A stretch of DNA of 64,000 nucleotides from assembly GCA_002179805.1 (NCBI GenBank), contig NAVB01000754.1:1-64000 (forward strand), in the 5' to 3' direction. Position numbers and translations under genes: made by a program. Shown here piece by piece: positions 34,047 through 45,400 of the stretch. Each line of letters begins with the position of its first letter. Position 1 is the stretch's first letter. The notes beneath the pieces are model-generated. The model ran no database searches. It was not told where the DNA came from and saw only the letters and a program-made list of their open reading frames with translations. Source of the stretch: Acanthamoeba lenticulata (Eukaryota; Discosea; Longamoebia; Acanthamoebidae).

Positions 34047-35637
34047 CTACGCCTTCGTAACGGTGTCATCAACGACAAAGGTGGCTGAGCCACCCTGCTT
34101 CACAATGGGAAGAGTTGTCCAGGTGCCCACAGTGAAGACATTCCGCACACGCACAGCGCCGGCATTGGCCCAGATTAGAGGCACCGAGTGGCTCACACCA
34201 GTTGCGCTGTCGTAGGTGAGTCCATCCCACAGGGCAGCACCGCCCAGATGCATGATCATGCCCTAGATGCCTCAAATCATCAGAAACCTCTTGATCCAGT
34301 GGGAAAAAAAAAAAAAGAATAAAAGGAAGCAATACCTGGTCGGTCGGGCTGTGACCGTTGGCGGTCGGGTTGCTCATGCCGTAGCCGACCCAGATGTCAC
34401 GCCAGATGACCTTACCGCCAGTCTGGGTCACTAGCGCGCCGTAGGACGGGCTGTTGGCGTTCTCCCTGTCCTCATCAAGAAGAGGAGGAAGCTTCTTTAG
34501 CCCGCTGATTCGCTCAAGGATGGGAGCAAAGGAAGGCATTTACCCTTCAACGCGGGCGCCCATGATGCTGAGAGCAGTGCCATAGCTGTCATCGCCTTCG
34601 ACGAGGATGCCCGACCATCCGTTGGTGGCCGTGATGTAAATGGGACCCACACTGGTCTTGCTCATGTAGCTGAGGTTCAGCAGATAACGGCCCGCGCCAG
34701 CAAAGGTCGAGTCCTGCCATCATTCATCCAATGAGATGCACCGATCGATGAATGCATGCAGCCTGGTGGACAGAAGGGCATGCTGCAGTACCCCGCCAGG
34801 GAACAGGTTGAGGTAGCCCGAGGTCCACAGATTGTTGTCGGAGCCACCAATCGTGAAGGCCGTGCCATATCCCGGACCCACTGTCCACTGACCAACGAAG
34901 TTGACCTAAAGCCAACACCAAAACAACAGTTTTGTCAGTTGTTGAACCTTTTTGAGCTCAAAAGTGGCACAACTTTACAACATGAGCTCTCACGCAGCTA
35001 CGCACCTGAGTCAAAGCGCACTTGTCGGTCGGGTTACCAAACACGTACTTGAAGCCGAAGAAGCCAAGGGTCTCAAAGGTCGACGCATAGATGGTGCCGG
35101 CGCTCAGGGGATGATGCCAGAACTGCGAGTTGGCGTTGGACGACGCAAACCCGATGCGAGCAATGTAGACGTTGTAGGTCGTGGCCGTGCCCACAAACCA
35201 CGAGTTGGCGCCCGTGCCAACATTGAGGAAGACCTGTTGACGCGTGTGCAGGATCACCAGCGCGAGTTGTGGTTGGTCGGAGTTAAAATAACAACTTTGC
35301 TGCGCATCTTCTTCTCAGCTGCTGAGCAAGGGAGAGCAACCTTCACGCTGTTGTACTGGCCGTTGGCGAGCTCCGAGTTTTGATAGCCAGCAGGCGGGCC
35401 GATGATCTTGAGGCCACTGAAGGCGGTCTGGGTCTTGGTGAAGGTGTAGGTGCGGTTGCTGAGCATGATAGCCGGGATATAAGTCTTTGTCTTCACGTCG
35501 GCGAGAGCATTGGTGAGCTTGGCATCGTCGTTGGCTCCCGGATAGCTGTCCAGCAGGACGACGCCAGGAAGAGACTGCGCCAGGGCCGCCCCAAGAAGTA
35601 GGGCCAGAAAAGTCAGGGCCGGGAGCAGTGACTTCAT
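34047..35637 (-). CDS. Secreted beta-helix-like protein, unknown function
   Basis: About six exons from ATG 35637-35635 to TAG 34049-34047. Starts with a strong signal peptide (MKSLLPALTFLALLLGAALA). The start of the mature protein (DSYPGANDDAKLTNALADVK, IPAIMLSNRTYTFTKTQ, LKIIGPPAGYQNSE) has the form of pectate-lyase-like right-handed beta-helix proteins, where an adventitious TYxF..T strand and a GxxxxxA-type loop precede the coils. Later exons hold repeating short beta strands (GTAFTIGGSDNNLWTSGYLN, GPIYITATNGWSGILVEGDD, GGKVIWRDIWVGYGMSN). No catalytic residues could be assigned. It may bind or cleave polysaccharide outside the cell, or be a wall component. The exon borders were read from frame changes. 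Confidence 0.72.
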
Positions 35638-35908
35638 GACAAGCGAGACGTGTGAGTGGCAAAGAAAGAGCGCTCCGCTGTGCCGCACTATTTAATATTG
35701 GCGTTGGATTGCACCAATGGCTGCTGTTGAACAACGCAAGGCTCTGAGCGAGTGGAGGGGGCACTTAATGGCCGCGTCCCCCGACTGGCGCAAAGGAAGT
35801 TGCGTGCAAACTTCATTGGTTGAGCACACACAAGGCCTTCTTTCTGGTCTTGCGTTTTTGTGGATTCTCCTCTTTTTCCGCTTTCTGTTTTCTTTCTATT
35901 TTTTAAAA
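35638..35908. other. Divergent intergenic region, 271 bases
   Basis: Shared 5' region of the beta-helix gene (-) and the RWD/LRR gene (+). No coding sequence is supported. The part before ATG 35909 is T-rich. Confidence 0.45.
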
Positions 35909-37014
35909 ATGTCAAACAAAAAGGAAATAGTTCACTCTTTCCCTGATCCGGTAGCCGCCTGTGTCTTCAGTGGTGCCAGCGTCATGTCGAGGTGGTTGGG
36001 GAGTGGAAATCAATACCTGTACGATGAGGGAGAGGAGGATGATGACTACGCTGACGGGGACTACGATGAAGAAGAAGAAGAAGTCGAGCATGAACAAGAG
36101 TCGGAAGCATTTGATGCAGATTTGGCGGAACTGGAGGACACTGAGATGTGGCCACACGAGGAGCAACACCAGGGAGGCAGCGGCGAGAGCTGGGCACTCG
36201 CCGCGTTCCTCGCCGCCTCAGCAGTCCACGACAAGGTAGCCTGCCCCTGCTCCCGTCCCGGCAAGCAGGCCAGCCAGGCTTGCCTGCAGCGCTCGCTTGT
36301 CCTCTCGTTCTGGCGCTCACCACCAGCAGGGCCGAGGCGGTGGCGGCGGCGAAGGAGGCAAGCGGAAACCCAACGCCGCTGGGGGTGATCATGCCGGTGC
36401 CGCCGCCAAGCGGAGGAGCGAAGCCCAAGCGTTGGCCACGCAGCTCGGATCCGAACGCTTTGCGATCCTGGCGCCGCCGCCCAGCGCTGGCGGCATCGCC
36501 AAGCCCACCAGCAACCAAAGCAACAATACCAAGAACAAAACCCAGAACAAGACAGCCGACGGCGCCAATCGAGGCTGTGCCTCGTCCGCCCCGCCGGAGG
36601 AGTGGCGCGCCACGCTCGAGTCTGATCGAGGTCGAGCCAAAGGCCCTTTAGCTTCGTTTCTTTCTTTGATTCTATTCATTTTCTGATATTTATTCCATTT
36701 ACTCTCGACAGCGGAGCTTCAGCTCGTGTTTGCTCTGCCGCCGGACTACCCGGCCGCGCCGGCGCAAGTGCGCGCCGAGCTCGCCAGCCGGCCGCCACCC
36801 CAGGGCAACACCAGTGTTGATGACGACGACGCCACTGCCGCCGCTGGAGATGATGATGATGATGACGAGGACGATGACGCCAACGACCGCGAGGCCCAAC
36901 AGCAGAACGCTGACCGGCTGTACAGTGATACCGTGACAAGCATGCTCCAGGCTCAAGCCGACCGCCAGACGCGCGTGTCGGCGCTCGTGACCATCGCCCG
37001 CGCGTGGTATATAC

Positions 37015-37077
<63 letters not shown>

Positions 37078-39596
37078 TTGCACGCACTCAACTGGCGCGG
37101 GTGCGCAGGCTCGAATCGTACACGGAGAGGACCAAGGAGCTCGAGCAGCAGCGCCGCGAGGAGGCCCGGCGCAGGCGCGCCGAAGCGGCTCGCGCGGCCG
37201 AGCTCGAAGCTGCCCGCCAGAAAAGTACTCATTCCTTCATTCCTTACATTCCTCGTCTGCACGATGCGCACTGCAAGAACTCACGCGCGATGAGCCAGAC
37301 GAGGGCGCGGGGTCCTTCAAGGCGTGGCTCAAGCGGGTCGGGATCAGGGTGCCCCGATCCCTCCGCGTCAGCGACGCCGAAGCCGACTTTGAGCGCAAGC
37401 TGGTCCGGCGCAAGCAGCGCCTTGGCGCGCCCAAGCACGTCGAGTCTCTCGCCACCCTAAGCATCAAGGTTCGCCGCCCGTGCACACGTCATGCCCACGT
37501 CAGCATGCTGACGTGGCAACACGTCCCATGATCGTGACAGACGCTGGCCGAGTCGCTGCTGCGGTTCGAGAGCCTGGCGGGCTACCCGGTCGACATGCGG
37601 CAGCGCATCCTGGTCCACCTGGTCTCGAGCCTGCGCATGCTCTACCCGGAGCACCTGCAAGTCCTGCTCGACGACGAGTTCACGTCGCTCGACCTCTCGC
37701 GGCTCGTCGCGCCCGGGCCGGACAAGATCAACAAGACCGAGGACGCCCACTTGCTCCAGGCCGCGGCCCTTTGCCCGCGCCTGCGCGACGTTAATGTGGC
37801 CGGCGCCGTGCGGCTCACCAACGCGAGCCTCACCGAGGGCCTGGTCAAGTGCCGGCACCTCACCCGGCTCGTGCTCGACGGCTGCGTCAAGGTGGGCGAC
37901 AGCGGCGTGGGCGTCGTGGCCCACGGCTGTCCGTCCCTGACCGAGTTCTCGGCCCAACGCTGCCCGGCCATCACCCACAACTCGCTGGTCCTCCTCGGTG
38001 CGCCGCCGCTCGCAAGCCTCGCACGCGCATCGAGAGAGACGAGGAAGGCCTGACCGCGTGCGTGCGTGTGTTCGCGAGGGCAGCCCGACGCTGCGCGCAG
38101 CTGGCCGAGGTCCGTGTGAACGGCTGCGCCGAGGTCCAGGTGGGCGGGCTGGTCGACCTCGTCCGCCTGGCTCGCCAGCTCCAAGTCCTCGAGGCCCGCG
38201 CGGTGGGCAACGGCCTGCTCGTACTCAACCGGGACTACGCGCCCATCCCGCCCGACCGATCGGCCAATCAGAAGCTGCGCAGCCTGGTCCTCGACGGCTG
38301 CGTCCACCTCACGCAGAAGCTGCTCCTCGGTACGCCCTCGGACGCCCAAGGCCTCTGGCCTGGCCTCTCGTCATTCTGATCATTCTTGACATTCTTGTCT
38401 GGCCAGACCTGCTGGGACCGCTCGAGGGCCAGCTCTGCCCGGCGCTCGCGCTCGTTTCGCTCCGACACTGCTCGTCCATCGGCAACGGCACCTTTGAGAA
38501 AGTGGTCCTCCGCAAGTGCCCCAACCTGCGCGCGTACCACCACGAAGAGCCGCTGTCGACAACGACGGCGGCCGACGACATGAGCTGGGACATGAGCCTC
38601 TTTGGCCCGAGCAAGGTTGCGACCAGGGCCAAGGCCGGCATGACCGAGATCGACCTCCAGCACCTGGCCTACCTGCCCGGCTGCCGCTATGTCTTCCCCA
38701 TTCGTACAGCGCAGCTGCCGGCCCTCTTGGCCTCCGTCCGGGACCACCTCGTGGCCGGCCCCGAGCAGCAGCAGTTGGCGTCGGGCCTCACGCCAGACGA
38801 GGTGGCCAAGGTGGTGTCGTCTCCGCGCGCCTTCTTGGCCGCGGTGGCCCTCTTTGAGTCGCCCACGCTGGTGCCCGCCCGTCAGGCGCTGCGCGGGCTC
38901 GAGACCCTGAGCCTCGTGGGCTGCGCGTGGGACCGGCCGTGGAGCCTGCTCGAGGCCATCATCTCCATGCCGGCCCTGCGCCAGCTCGACCTCTCGGGCT
39001 GCACCAACGCGCCGCTGGCCGACGTCCTGTTCGCGTGCTATTACTTTTTGCCGCGCCTCCACACGCTCGTCTTGGCCAAGCGCGAGGGACCGGCGCCGGC
39101 GCCGGCGCCGTCCACCAGCCACCGCTCGGCCTACTATGACGCGCGCGCCGACTCCTTTGCGCAGCGCGAGCAGATGATCCGCAAGAAGCTGGCGCGTGAC
39201 GCGCGGCGCGACCAGGCCCTGCTCGCAGCGGCGGCCTCCGAGGACGCTGGCCGCGTTGACCCGCACACAATCGCGGGGCTGAAGCGCAAACAGTGGGTGA
39301 TTGACCACATCCCGGGCGACGACAAGCGCCACTCCATGAGCATCACCGCGCTCGACGTCTCCGGCCACGTCTTTGCCCGCAACGAGCTCGTGGCGCTGGT
39401 GGCCGACCGGTGTCCCGAGCTGCGCCGCCTGAGCGTGCAGCGGACGCAGGGCGTGGCCACGAGCACCCTCCTGACGGTCCTGGAGAAGTGCGTTCACCTC
39501 ACCCACCTCGACGCGCGCGGCCTGGGCCTGGGCCTGCCGGGTCAGGCCCACCTCCGCAACAAGCGAGCCGCCCTCGACCTCCTCGTCGAGGCATGA
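35909..39596 (+). CDS. RWD-like and leucine-rich repeat (AMN1-type) protein
   Basis: About eight exons from ATG 35909 to TGA 39594-39596. The N-terminus is very acidic (YDEGEEDDDYADGDYDEEEE). After a Gly/Lys-rich linker, exons joined near 36631/36714 give EEWRATLESDRAELQLVFAL followed by PPDYPAAPA, the signature of an RWD domain; an acidic insert interrupts it. A Glu/Arg coiled coil (LEQQRREEARRRRAEAAR) follows. From about 37540 onward come cysteine-containing leucine-rich repeats, e.g. CRHLTRLVLDGCVKVGDSG, CPSLTEFSAQRCPAITHNS, MPALRQLDLSGCTNAPL, CPELRRLSVQRTQGV, like those of F-box/LRR and AMN1 proteins. RWD domains typically bind E2 or E3 enzymes, so a ubiquitin-system adaptor role is inferred. 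Confidence 0.8.
37015..37085 (+). repeat. (GCAC)n tetranucleotide repeat in intron
   Basis: About 70 bases of near-perfect repeat inside the intron between exons ending ..VTIARAW and starting LESYTERTKE of the RWD/LRR gene. Confidence 0.93.
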
Positions 39597-39632
39597 TGTG
39601 CTTTTGTTCCAAAAAATACAAAATACAAAAAT

Positions 39633-39638
39633 AATAAA
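39633..39638 (+). other. Candidate polyadenylation signal AATAAA
   Basis: AATAAA 37 bases after the RWD/LRR stop codon, in an A/T-rich tract (TATATATATA follows). Confidence 0.5.
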
Positions 39639-39719
39639 TATATATATATATAAAAAAAGTAATACGCACATGTGTTGAAGGAGCAAGTGTTTGGTGCTTT
39701 GCAGAGGGCCCAAAAGGGC

Positions 39720-40202
39720 TCATTGCCTTTCTTTGCACATCTGGCCTTCAATCCATGCAACCATTTCCCGGTGCCAAAGAAGCATGTCTTCTCGTTCCAG
39801 TGGCAGTTGTTGGCGCGCAGCCACTGGAGGACGGCCAAGGTGGCCTCCCTTGGCCGCATAAGAGCAGGCCGAGCTGTCCAACGGGCAACCGCTCCCGTGG
39901 GCCCACCGGAGCACGGAGAGCCAGCCCTGGCCGGCTGCCTCTCTTGCCAAACGAGGAAGGCGCTCGACTGTGTCGCCCCACGTGCGGCACACAGCGCGGC
40001 ACACGAGGCGAGTCGCCGGGTGCGTGAAGCTGAAGATGATGGCCACGAGTTCCACCATGAGGTCGCCCATGCCCACTGTCCTCTCTTCCACCTCCGCTTG
40101 GTCGGAGGCGGCAGAGCTGACTTTAGGCTTCTTTTGTGGTTCTATCTCCTCCTCCTTTTCCACGACCTCTTCCACAGTGTCAGTGTGGGCAGGAGTGTCC
40201 AT
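39720..40202 (-). CDS. F-box/ankyrin-type protein with a disrupted frame
   Basis: ATG 40202-40200 opens 160 residues: an acidic start, an F-box-like helix pair (MVELVAIIFSFTHPATRLVC, RAVCRTWGDTV) and ankyrin-like units of the amoebal type (WLSVLRWAHGSGCPLDSSAC, SYAAKGGHL). After GGHL (near 39850) the expected continuation AVLQWLRANNCHWNEKTC is present but in the next frame, displaced by one base, with no possible intron. The annotated frame instead ends after 40 unrelated residues at 39720, while the shifted frame stays open past 39700 into the antisense gene. Either a pseudogene, a recent frameshift, or a sequencing error. F-box/ankyrin proteins normally select substrates for Skp1-Cullin ubiquitin ligases. 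Confidence 0.62.
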   Translation of the reverse strand: MDTPAHTDTVEEVVEKEEEIEPQKKPKVSSAASDQAEVEERTVGMGDLMVELVAIIFSFTHPATRLVCRAVCRTWGDTVERLPRLAREAAGQGWLSVLRWAHGSGCPLDSSACSYAAKGGHLGRPPVAARQQLPLEREDMLLWHREMVAWIEGQMCKERQ

Positions 40203-40314
40203 CGCGTCTTCTTCCCCAAGCTGGTGTGGCTACAATTCCTGGCGGCCTTGCTTTGTGTCGACATTATGACAAGTTTCTGTTTATTCGTTTAGGCCGAAGC
40301 GCAACACAAGCAAC

Positions 40315-42096
40315 ATGAAGAGAAGAATAGAAAAAGAAGAAGAAGAGGGCACACCAGTAAGGACTTCGAAAAGAATACGACTGGACAGCAGGAAAGCGGA
40401 GAAAGCCTATGCCACAGCGCAGCGCATCCTGGCTTCGGCACATGGGTGTAGCACTAGGACTAGGACACAGCTCGAGGAGCGCGCTGCGGTTCTGCTGGTC
40501 TCGGCAGCTCTTATGGGCCACACCGAAGCGCAGGAACGCGTGACTTGGCTTGCCGAAACTCGACTTGATGCGTTCGTGCCCGATTGTGACTCTTTGCGCG
40601 AGGCCGCGGCTCAGGGCCACGCCTACGCCCAGTTCGTGGTTGGCCGCATGCATCAGCTCGCCCTCCTCGGTGATGGCGAAGGTGATGATGATGATGATGA
40701 TGAAAGCCACAGCCGCAGGTGATTGTGGTGGTTTAGTGAATGTATGCGTGTTGTCGTTGTAGGTGGTGTGGTCTGATAGAGTCTCATGTATCAGAAGGGC
40801 AGAGGTGTGGACAGCCAGAGCGACGAAGAGGCCGTACGCTGGTATCGCCAGGCGGCCCAGCAAGGCTATGCCATGGCCCAAGGCAATCTGGGGGTCATGT
40901 ACGAGAAGGGCCGCGGCGTGGAGAGTCAGAGCGACGAAGAGGCTGTACGCTGGTATCGCCAGGCGGCCGAGCAGGGCCTTGCAAGCGCTCAATGGAGGCT
41001 GAGCAAGATGTACAAACTGGGCCGCGGAGTGGAGAGGCAGAACGACAAAGAGGTCGCGCACTGGCTTTGCCTAGCCGCCCAGCAAGGCTTCTGTCAAGCC
41101 CAATACGATCTCGGCGTCATGTGCGAGGAAGGCACCAGCGTTGCAAGCCCAAGCGACAAGGAGGCCGTGCGCTGGTATCGTCAGGCCGCAAAGCAAGGTC
41201 ACGCCAACGCCCAGTGCCGCTTGGGCAAGATGTACGAGGAAGGCCGAGGCGGGAAATCCCAGAACAACAAGAAGGCTCTGCGCTGGTACCGGTGTGCTAC
41301 ACGCCAAGGCTGCCTCAAGGCAATGTGCCTTCTTGGCGCCATGTACGCGCAAGGCCGCGGAGTGAGTGCGAGCAACAGTAACGCCAAACACTTCTATCAC
41401 AAGGCCGCGAGGCAAGGCTTCGCTGAGGGCCAGTACCTCCTGGGCGTCCTCTACCTGAACAAGGGGCGCGCTAAGCATGACAAGAAGGCGTTGCATTGGC
41501 TTCGCCAGGCTGCCCAGCAAGACCACGCCGGGGCTCAGTATCACCTGGGCCTCATGTACGAGACAGGCCGCGGCGGGTGCAACCAGAGCGACGACGAAGC
41601 TAGGAACTGGTATCATCTGGCCGCTCTACAAGGCTTCGCCGAGGCCCAGTTCCACCTTGGCGTCACGATGAAGGAGAGCCGCGTGGAGGCCCAGAACGAC
41701 GAAGAGGCCGTGCGTTGGCTTCGCCGGGCTGCCCAGCAAGACCACGCCGGGGCCCAGTATCACCTGGGCCTCATGTACGAAGAGGGCCGTGGCGTGGACA
41801 CCCAGAGCGACTACGAGGCCGTGCGCTGGCTCCGTGCAGCCGCACATCGAGGCGATGCCGGAGCCCAGTGCCGACTGGGCGTCATGTACAAGGAGGGCCG
41901 TCGTGGCGTGGAGGCCGCGCAGAGCGACGGCGAGGCCGTGCGCTGCTTCTGGGAGGCCGCGCTACAAGGCCACGGCGAGGCGCAGTACCATCTGGGCCTC
42001 ATGTACGGGTGCGGCCGCGGGGTGGCGAGCCCGAACGACAAGCAGGCCAAGTACTGGCTGCGTGAGGCCGCACAGCGAGGATATTTTCCCCGTTGA
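40315..42096 (+). CDS. Sel1-repeat (TPR-like) protein, 12 repeats
   Basis: Two exons, 40315-40718 and 40782-42096, with a 63-base GT-AG intron (phase 2, joins ..SHSR + SLMYQKGRG), giving 572 residues. The basic N-terminus (MKRRIEKEEEEGTPVRTSKR) could direct it to the nucleus; a helical region with EAQERVTWLAE and an acidic DDDDDDE run precede twelve Sel1 repeats of 35-38 residues, e.g. EAVRWYRQAAQQGYAMAQGN. These form a superhelical scaffold, often in ER-associated degradation or host-bacterium contexts. No signal peptide, so a HRD3/SEL1L role is not supported. The repeats are closely related to those at 33004-33906 on the other strand, 6.4 kb away. Confidence 0.87.
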
Positions 42097-42245
42097 AGTC
42101 GTGCGAGCATTCGTGCAGTAAACGTGTGTCACTTCGTTTGTATTTCCTCCTCTTGTTGTTGTTGTTGTGCTGGGCGGCATTACTTTAAATGCACCAAAGA
42201 AAACGTGCGTGCTTGCCGCAGAAGAGGAACAGGGTAAGAGATAGA

Positions 42246-42271
42246 TGAAGAGAGAGAGAGAGAGAGAGAGA
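42246..42271. repeat. (GA)n dinucleotide repeat
   Basis: Short GA run in the gap between the Sel1 gene and the converging poly(A) polymerase gene. Confidence 0.85.
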
Positions 42272-42495
42272 AGAAAGCCAAGGAGGAGCCGACCCCACAC
42301 GCGTGCATCCACCGATGCTGCTGCAGCGCCAAAAAAAAGCAATAACAAAAACACGGACACGCACCACACAAAAAAATAAATAAAAACAAAAAGGCGCCTT
42401 CACGCCCCCTCCCCCCAACCAGGAAGCTGCGCGTGCGGGGCGCCCCTGGCGGCGAGTGTGTGGTAGTGATGCCCAGGGACAGCGATGAGGACAGA

Positions 42496-45400
42496 CTAAT
42501 AGCCGCGACGGTAGGCCGTAGGGTAATAGTAGCCTCCGGTGGGGTAGTAGCCGTTGGCGGCGGCAGCGGTGGTCGTGCTGGCGCTGTAGGGCATCGTTGT
42601 GACACCACCGCCATAGTACGAGTTGTAGGCCCCCTGCGCTGTCGCTGTTGCTGTCGTTGCCGTCGTTGCCACATGCGAGCTAGGCCACGCGGAGGCTCCG
42701 TACTGGACGCCGTTGCTATCGTAGTAGTACTGGGGGTAGTAGCTGCCCGCTCCTGCGCCTCCGCCTCTGTAGGACGGGGCATAGGATGATGACGCGGTCG
42801 AGCTCGAGGCTGCTGAATGTGTGGCAGTAGCGGCAGAAGAAGAAGAAGAAGCAGTAAACATATCTACGGGAGCGGCGAGGACCTGTTCCAGGGTGGTGGG
42901 GCCACCGGTGTGGAGCTTGCCTTTGTACTTCTTCTCGTAGCGCTTGCGCAGCTCCTCGAGTTTGAAGTCGGCCCACAGAATGCGCGCGAGGATCGACTGC
43001 TCGCCTGGCATGCGGCATGGGGTGTGGTCATGGCCTGTACCTGGGCGCTGGTCATTGTTGGGCCCCGCGATCAACCGGCGATAGGCGTCCACCAACACCT
43101 TCCTTACTTCATCGATCCTGAAGCAGCCCTTCCCCACGTCCTTCCCTGTGCGTGTCGTCAGTGACATTCCATAACAGGAGGCTAAGAGAGGCCACATTGT
43201 CACGTGGCGGCATCATCGTCATCGTCGTCGTCTTTCTGTATTGACGCAGAGAGGACAAACAGCGCAGGAGGGCTGGGGACATGCCTGGATCCTCGGGGTC
43301 TTCGACAGCCATGGCTGGGTTGTCCGAGAACGGATATCTGAGGGGATCGTAACTTTAGCCACCGTCGGCGGGCCAGGCGAGCAGGTGGAGTACCTCGTGT
43401 GCTTGGGAAACAGCGAGCCAGAGTCGCGCACGGAGACGCCAAAGTCATAGTCAAATTGATCGCCGATCGTCACGAAGAAATCTACAAACAGCTGCCCGAG
43501 AAGCTCGGCATCGTCCTTGTTGCCATGATCATAAGTGTCATAATCAGCCTCGGAGACGACAGACGAAGGATCGTCGGTGGGTTGCTGCAGCTTAGCGCCA
43601 GCCTCCTGGGCAGCTCGAAGCTTGACTTTGATAAGCTGGTTTTTCGCTTGAAGCTGCTGGAGCGCAATGGATCGTATGCGTTCCTCTTCATCCTTCTTCT
43701 TGCGGTTCTGAATCACGTGAATCAAGAGCAGCACCAGCAAATAACTTCCCATCCCACCCCCAAAGGGCTCGTTCCTGGCGCGCACATAACTCTCGTCTAT
43801 CAGCACAACAAGGCAAAGTCTCGAAGAGAGGCATTACAAGGAGAGGAGGTGCGCACTGTTTTTGCTGCCTCAGGAAGTACTTGAGCACGAGGGCGAGGGG
43901 CCGGAGGTGGGGCAGGTCCTGCACCTTGCGTAAAAGAATCTCGGAACTGGTGGGTCCCGACGTGTTGTCGAGGCATATGTCCAGCGCGATGTTGCTCTCG
44001 CTACAAGAACCACGTTCTCCCAAGTGAGTAGCAATACAGCTTTGTGCGTTCTGGAGCAAGGTGGTTGTCATGTACAGTACCAGTCTACCATTTTGATTAT
44101 GGGGACTTTAGCCCTGGCGAGCACGGTCACCTTGGCGCCAGCCGCGCCTGAGTCGAAGAAAGCAGGTCAGGCGGACAGAGCTCAGACGAGAAGGGGCGCT
44201 GCGCTCTTGAGTACAACGAGCGCTTACGGGAGAGGGCGAAAATAGAACCTTTCTCCCACTGCCGTCGACGTAACTCGTTGGCAAGTTTGCGCAAAGGATT
44301 GAAACCAGACGTGCCGACCACGACCAGGTCAATGTCACTGAGATGAGCCACAAAACACAAGCACAGGATTTCATCAACGATTGCACGACCCACAGAGACC
44401 TCATGAAAGGGTACACCTGCCTTCCCGAGAGAGCGAGCTTGGTCTTGCATGAGCCAAACATCTGCACCGTTGCACGTGGCCACAGCGAGCGTACGGCGAT
44501 AATGACCCTGATCGTGGCACGCAACACCACGAAAGCAGTACCGTCACCAGAGGCTTCTCAGAGAACGGACTGTAACTGAGGACGTACCGGTGGAGCACAT
44601 CAACGCGAGCTTTCTCTTCATAGACGGTCGGTGCTGCCCATTCAGCAAAGTCTTTGATTTCTTGGCCCAGCGCACGGTAAAAGTCTTCGGGTCGAGGTCG
44701 ATCGACCTGGCGTAGTAGTAGTTGATGACGACGATGTTCGGCAGTGAACTACACGACAAAAGCTAGGTGGTGACTACGCACCCCATCGGTTGGTGCTGTG
44801 TAGAGACGTCCCTCGTGAGCCCAAGAGGGCTTCTTCTGACTGAGCGGGGAAGGCCGAGGACGCGCCGAGGCGGTTGTGGACTGGCCCGCGACAGTCGAAC
44901 GTACGCCAGAAATGCGGGTAGGCGAGAACGAACGAGGAGGCGAACGAGAGGGCGATCGACTTGACGAGGGGAGCGAACAAGACGAGGGGGAAGGAGGCGA
45001 GTCGTGCGGACCGGAAGGGGAGGCGGGAGCAGTAGCCGACTTGGAGGCCGACGCCGGCTTGTTGAAGGGGATAAAGGAGGGAGAAGGCGAGCCCGACGGC
45101 AAAGAGGACGGGACAGCAGGAGACAGGACAGCGACTGTTGGGCGGGGCGGAGGGGAGGAGGGTGGACTCGAGAATACCGGGGCTTGGGCTGGCTCAGCTG
45201 CCGTGGAGTCGAGAGGAACATCTGCCGAAAGATCAGAGACATGTAGGCGTGAGACGGCTCCAAGGCTTTCCATCTGCGGTACAGGTCTGGTTGTACGTTT
45301 TAAAAGGAAGGAGGGCAAAGTAGGGACGGGCCGCGCGAACAGCTCTTGCTCAAACGAGGGTACCACCAATGCCTTGTCTTCTTCATTTGTAGATCGTTGA

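Noticed and set aside
35638..35688. Extended N-terminus of the beta-helix protein
   Set aside because: Begins with GTG and would bury the signal peptide; ATG 35637 opens exactly at the signal peptide.
38268..39713. 481-codon minus-strand open frame
   Set aside because: Shadow of the RWD/LRR gene; no domain and biased composition.
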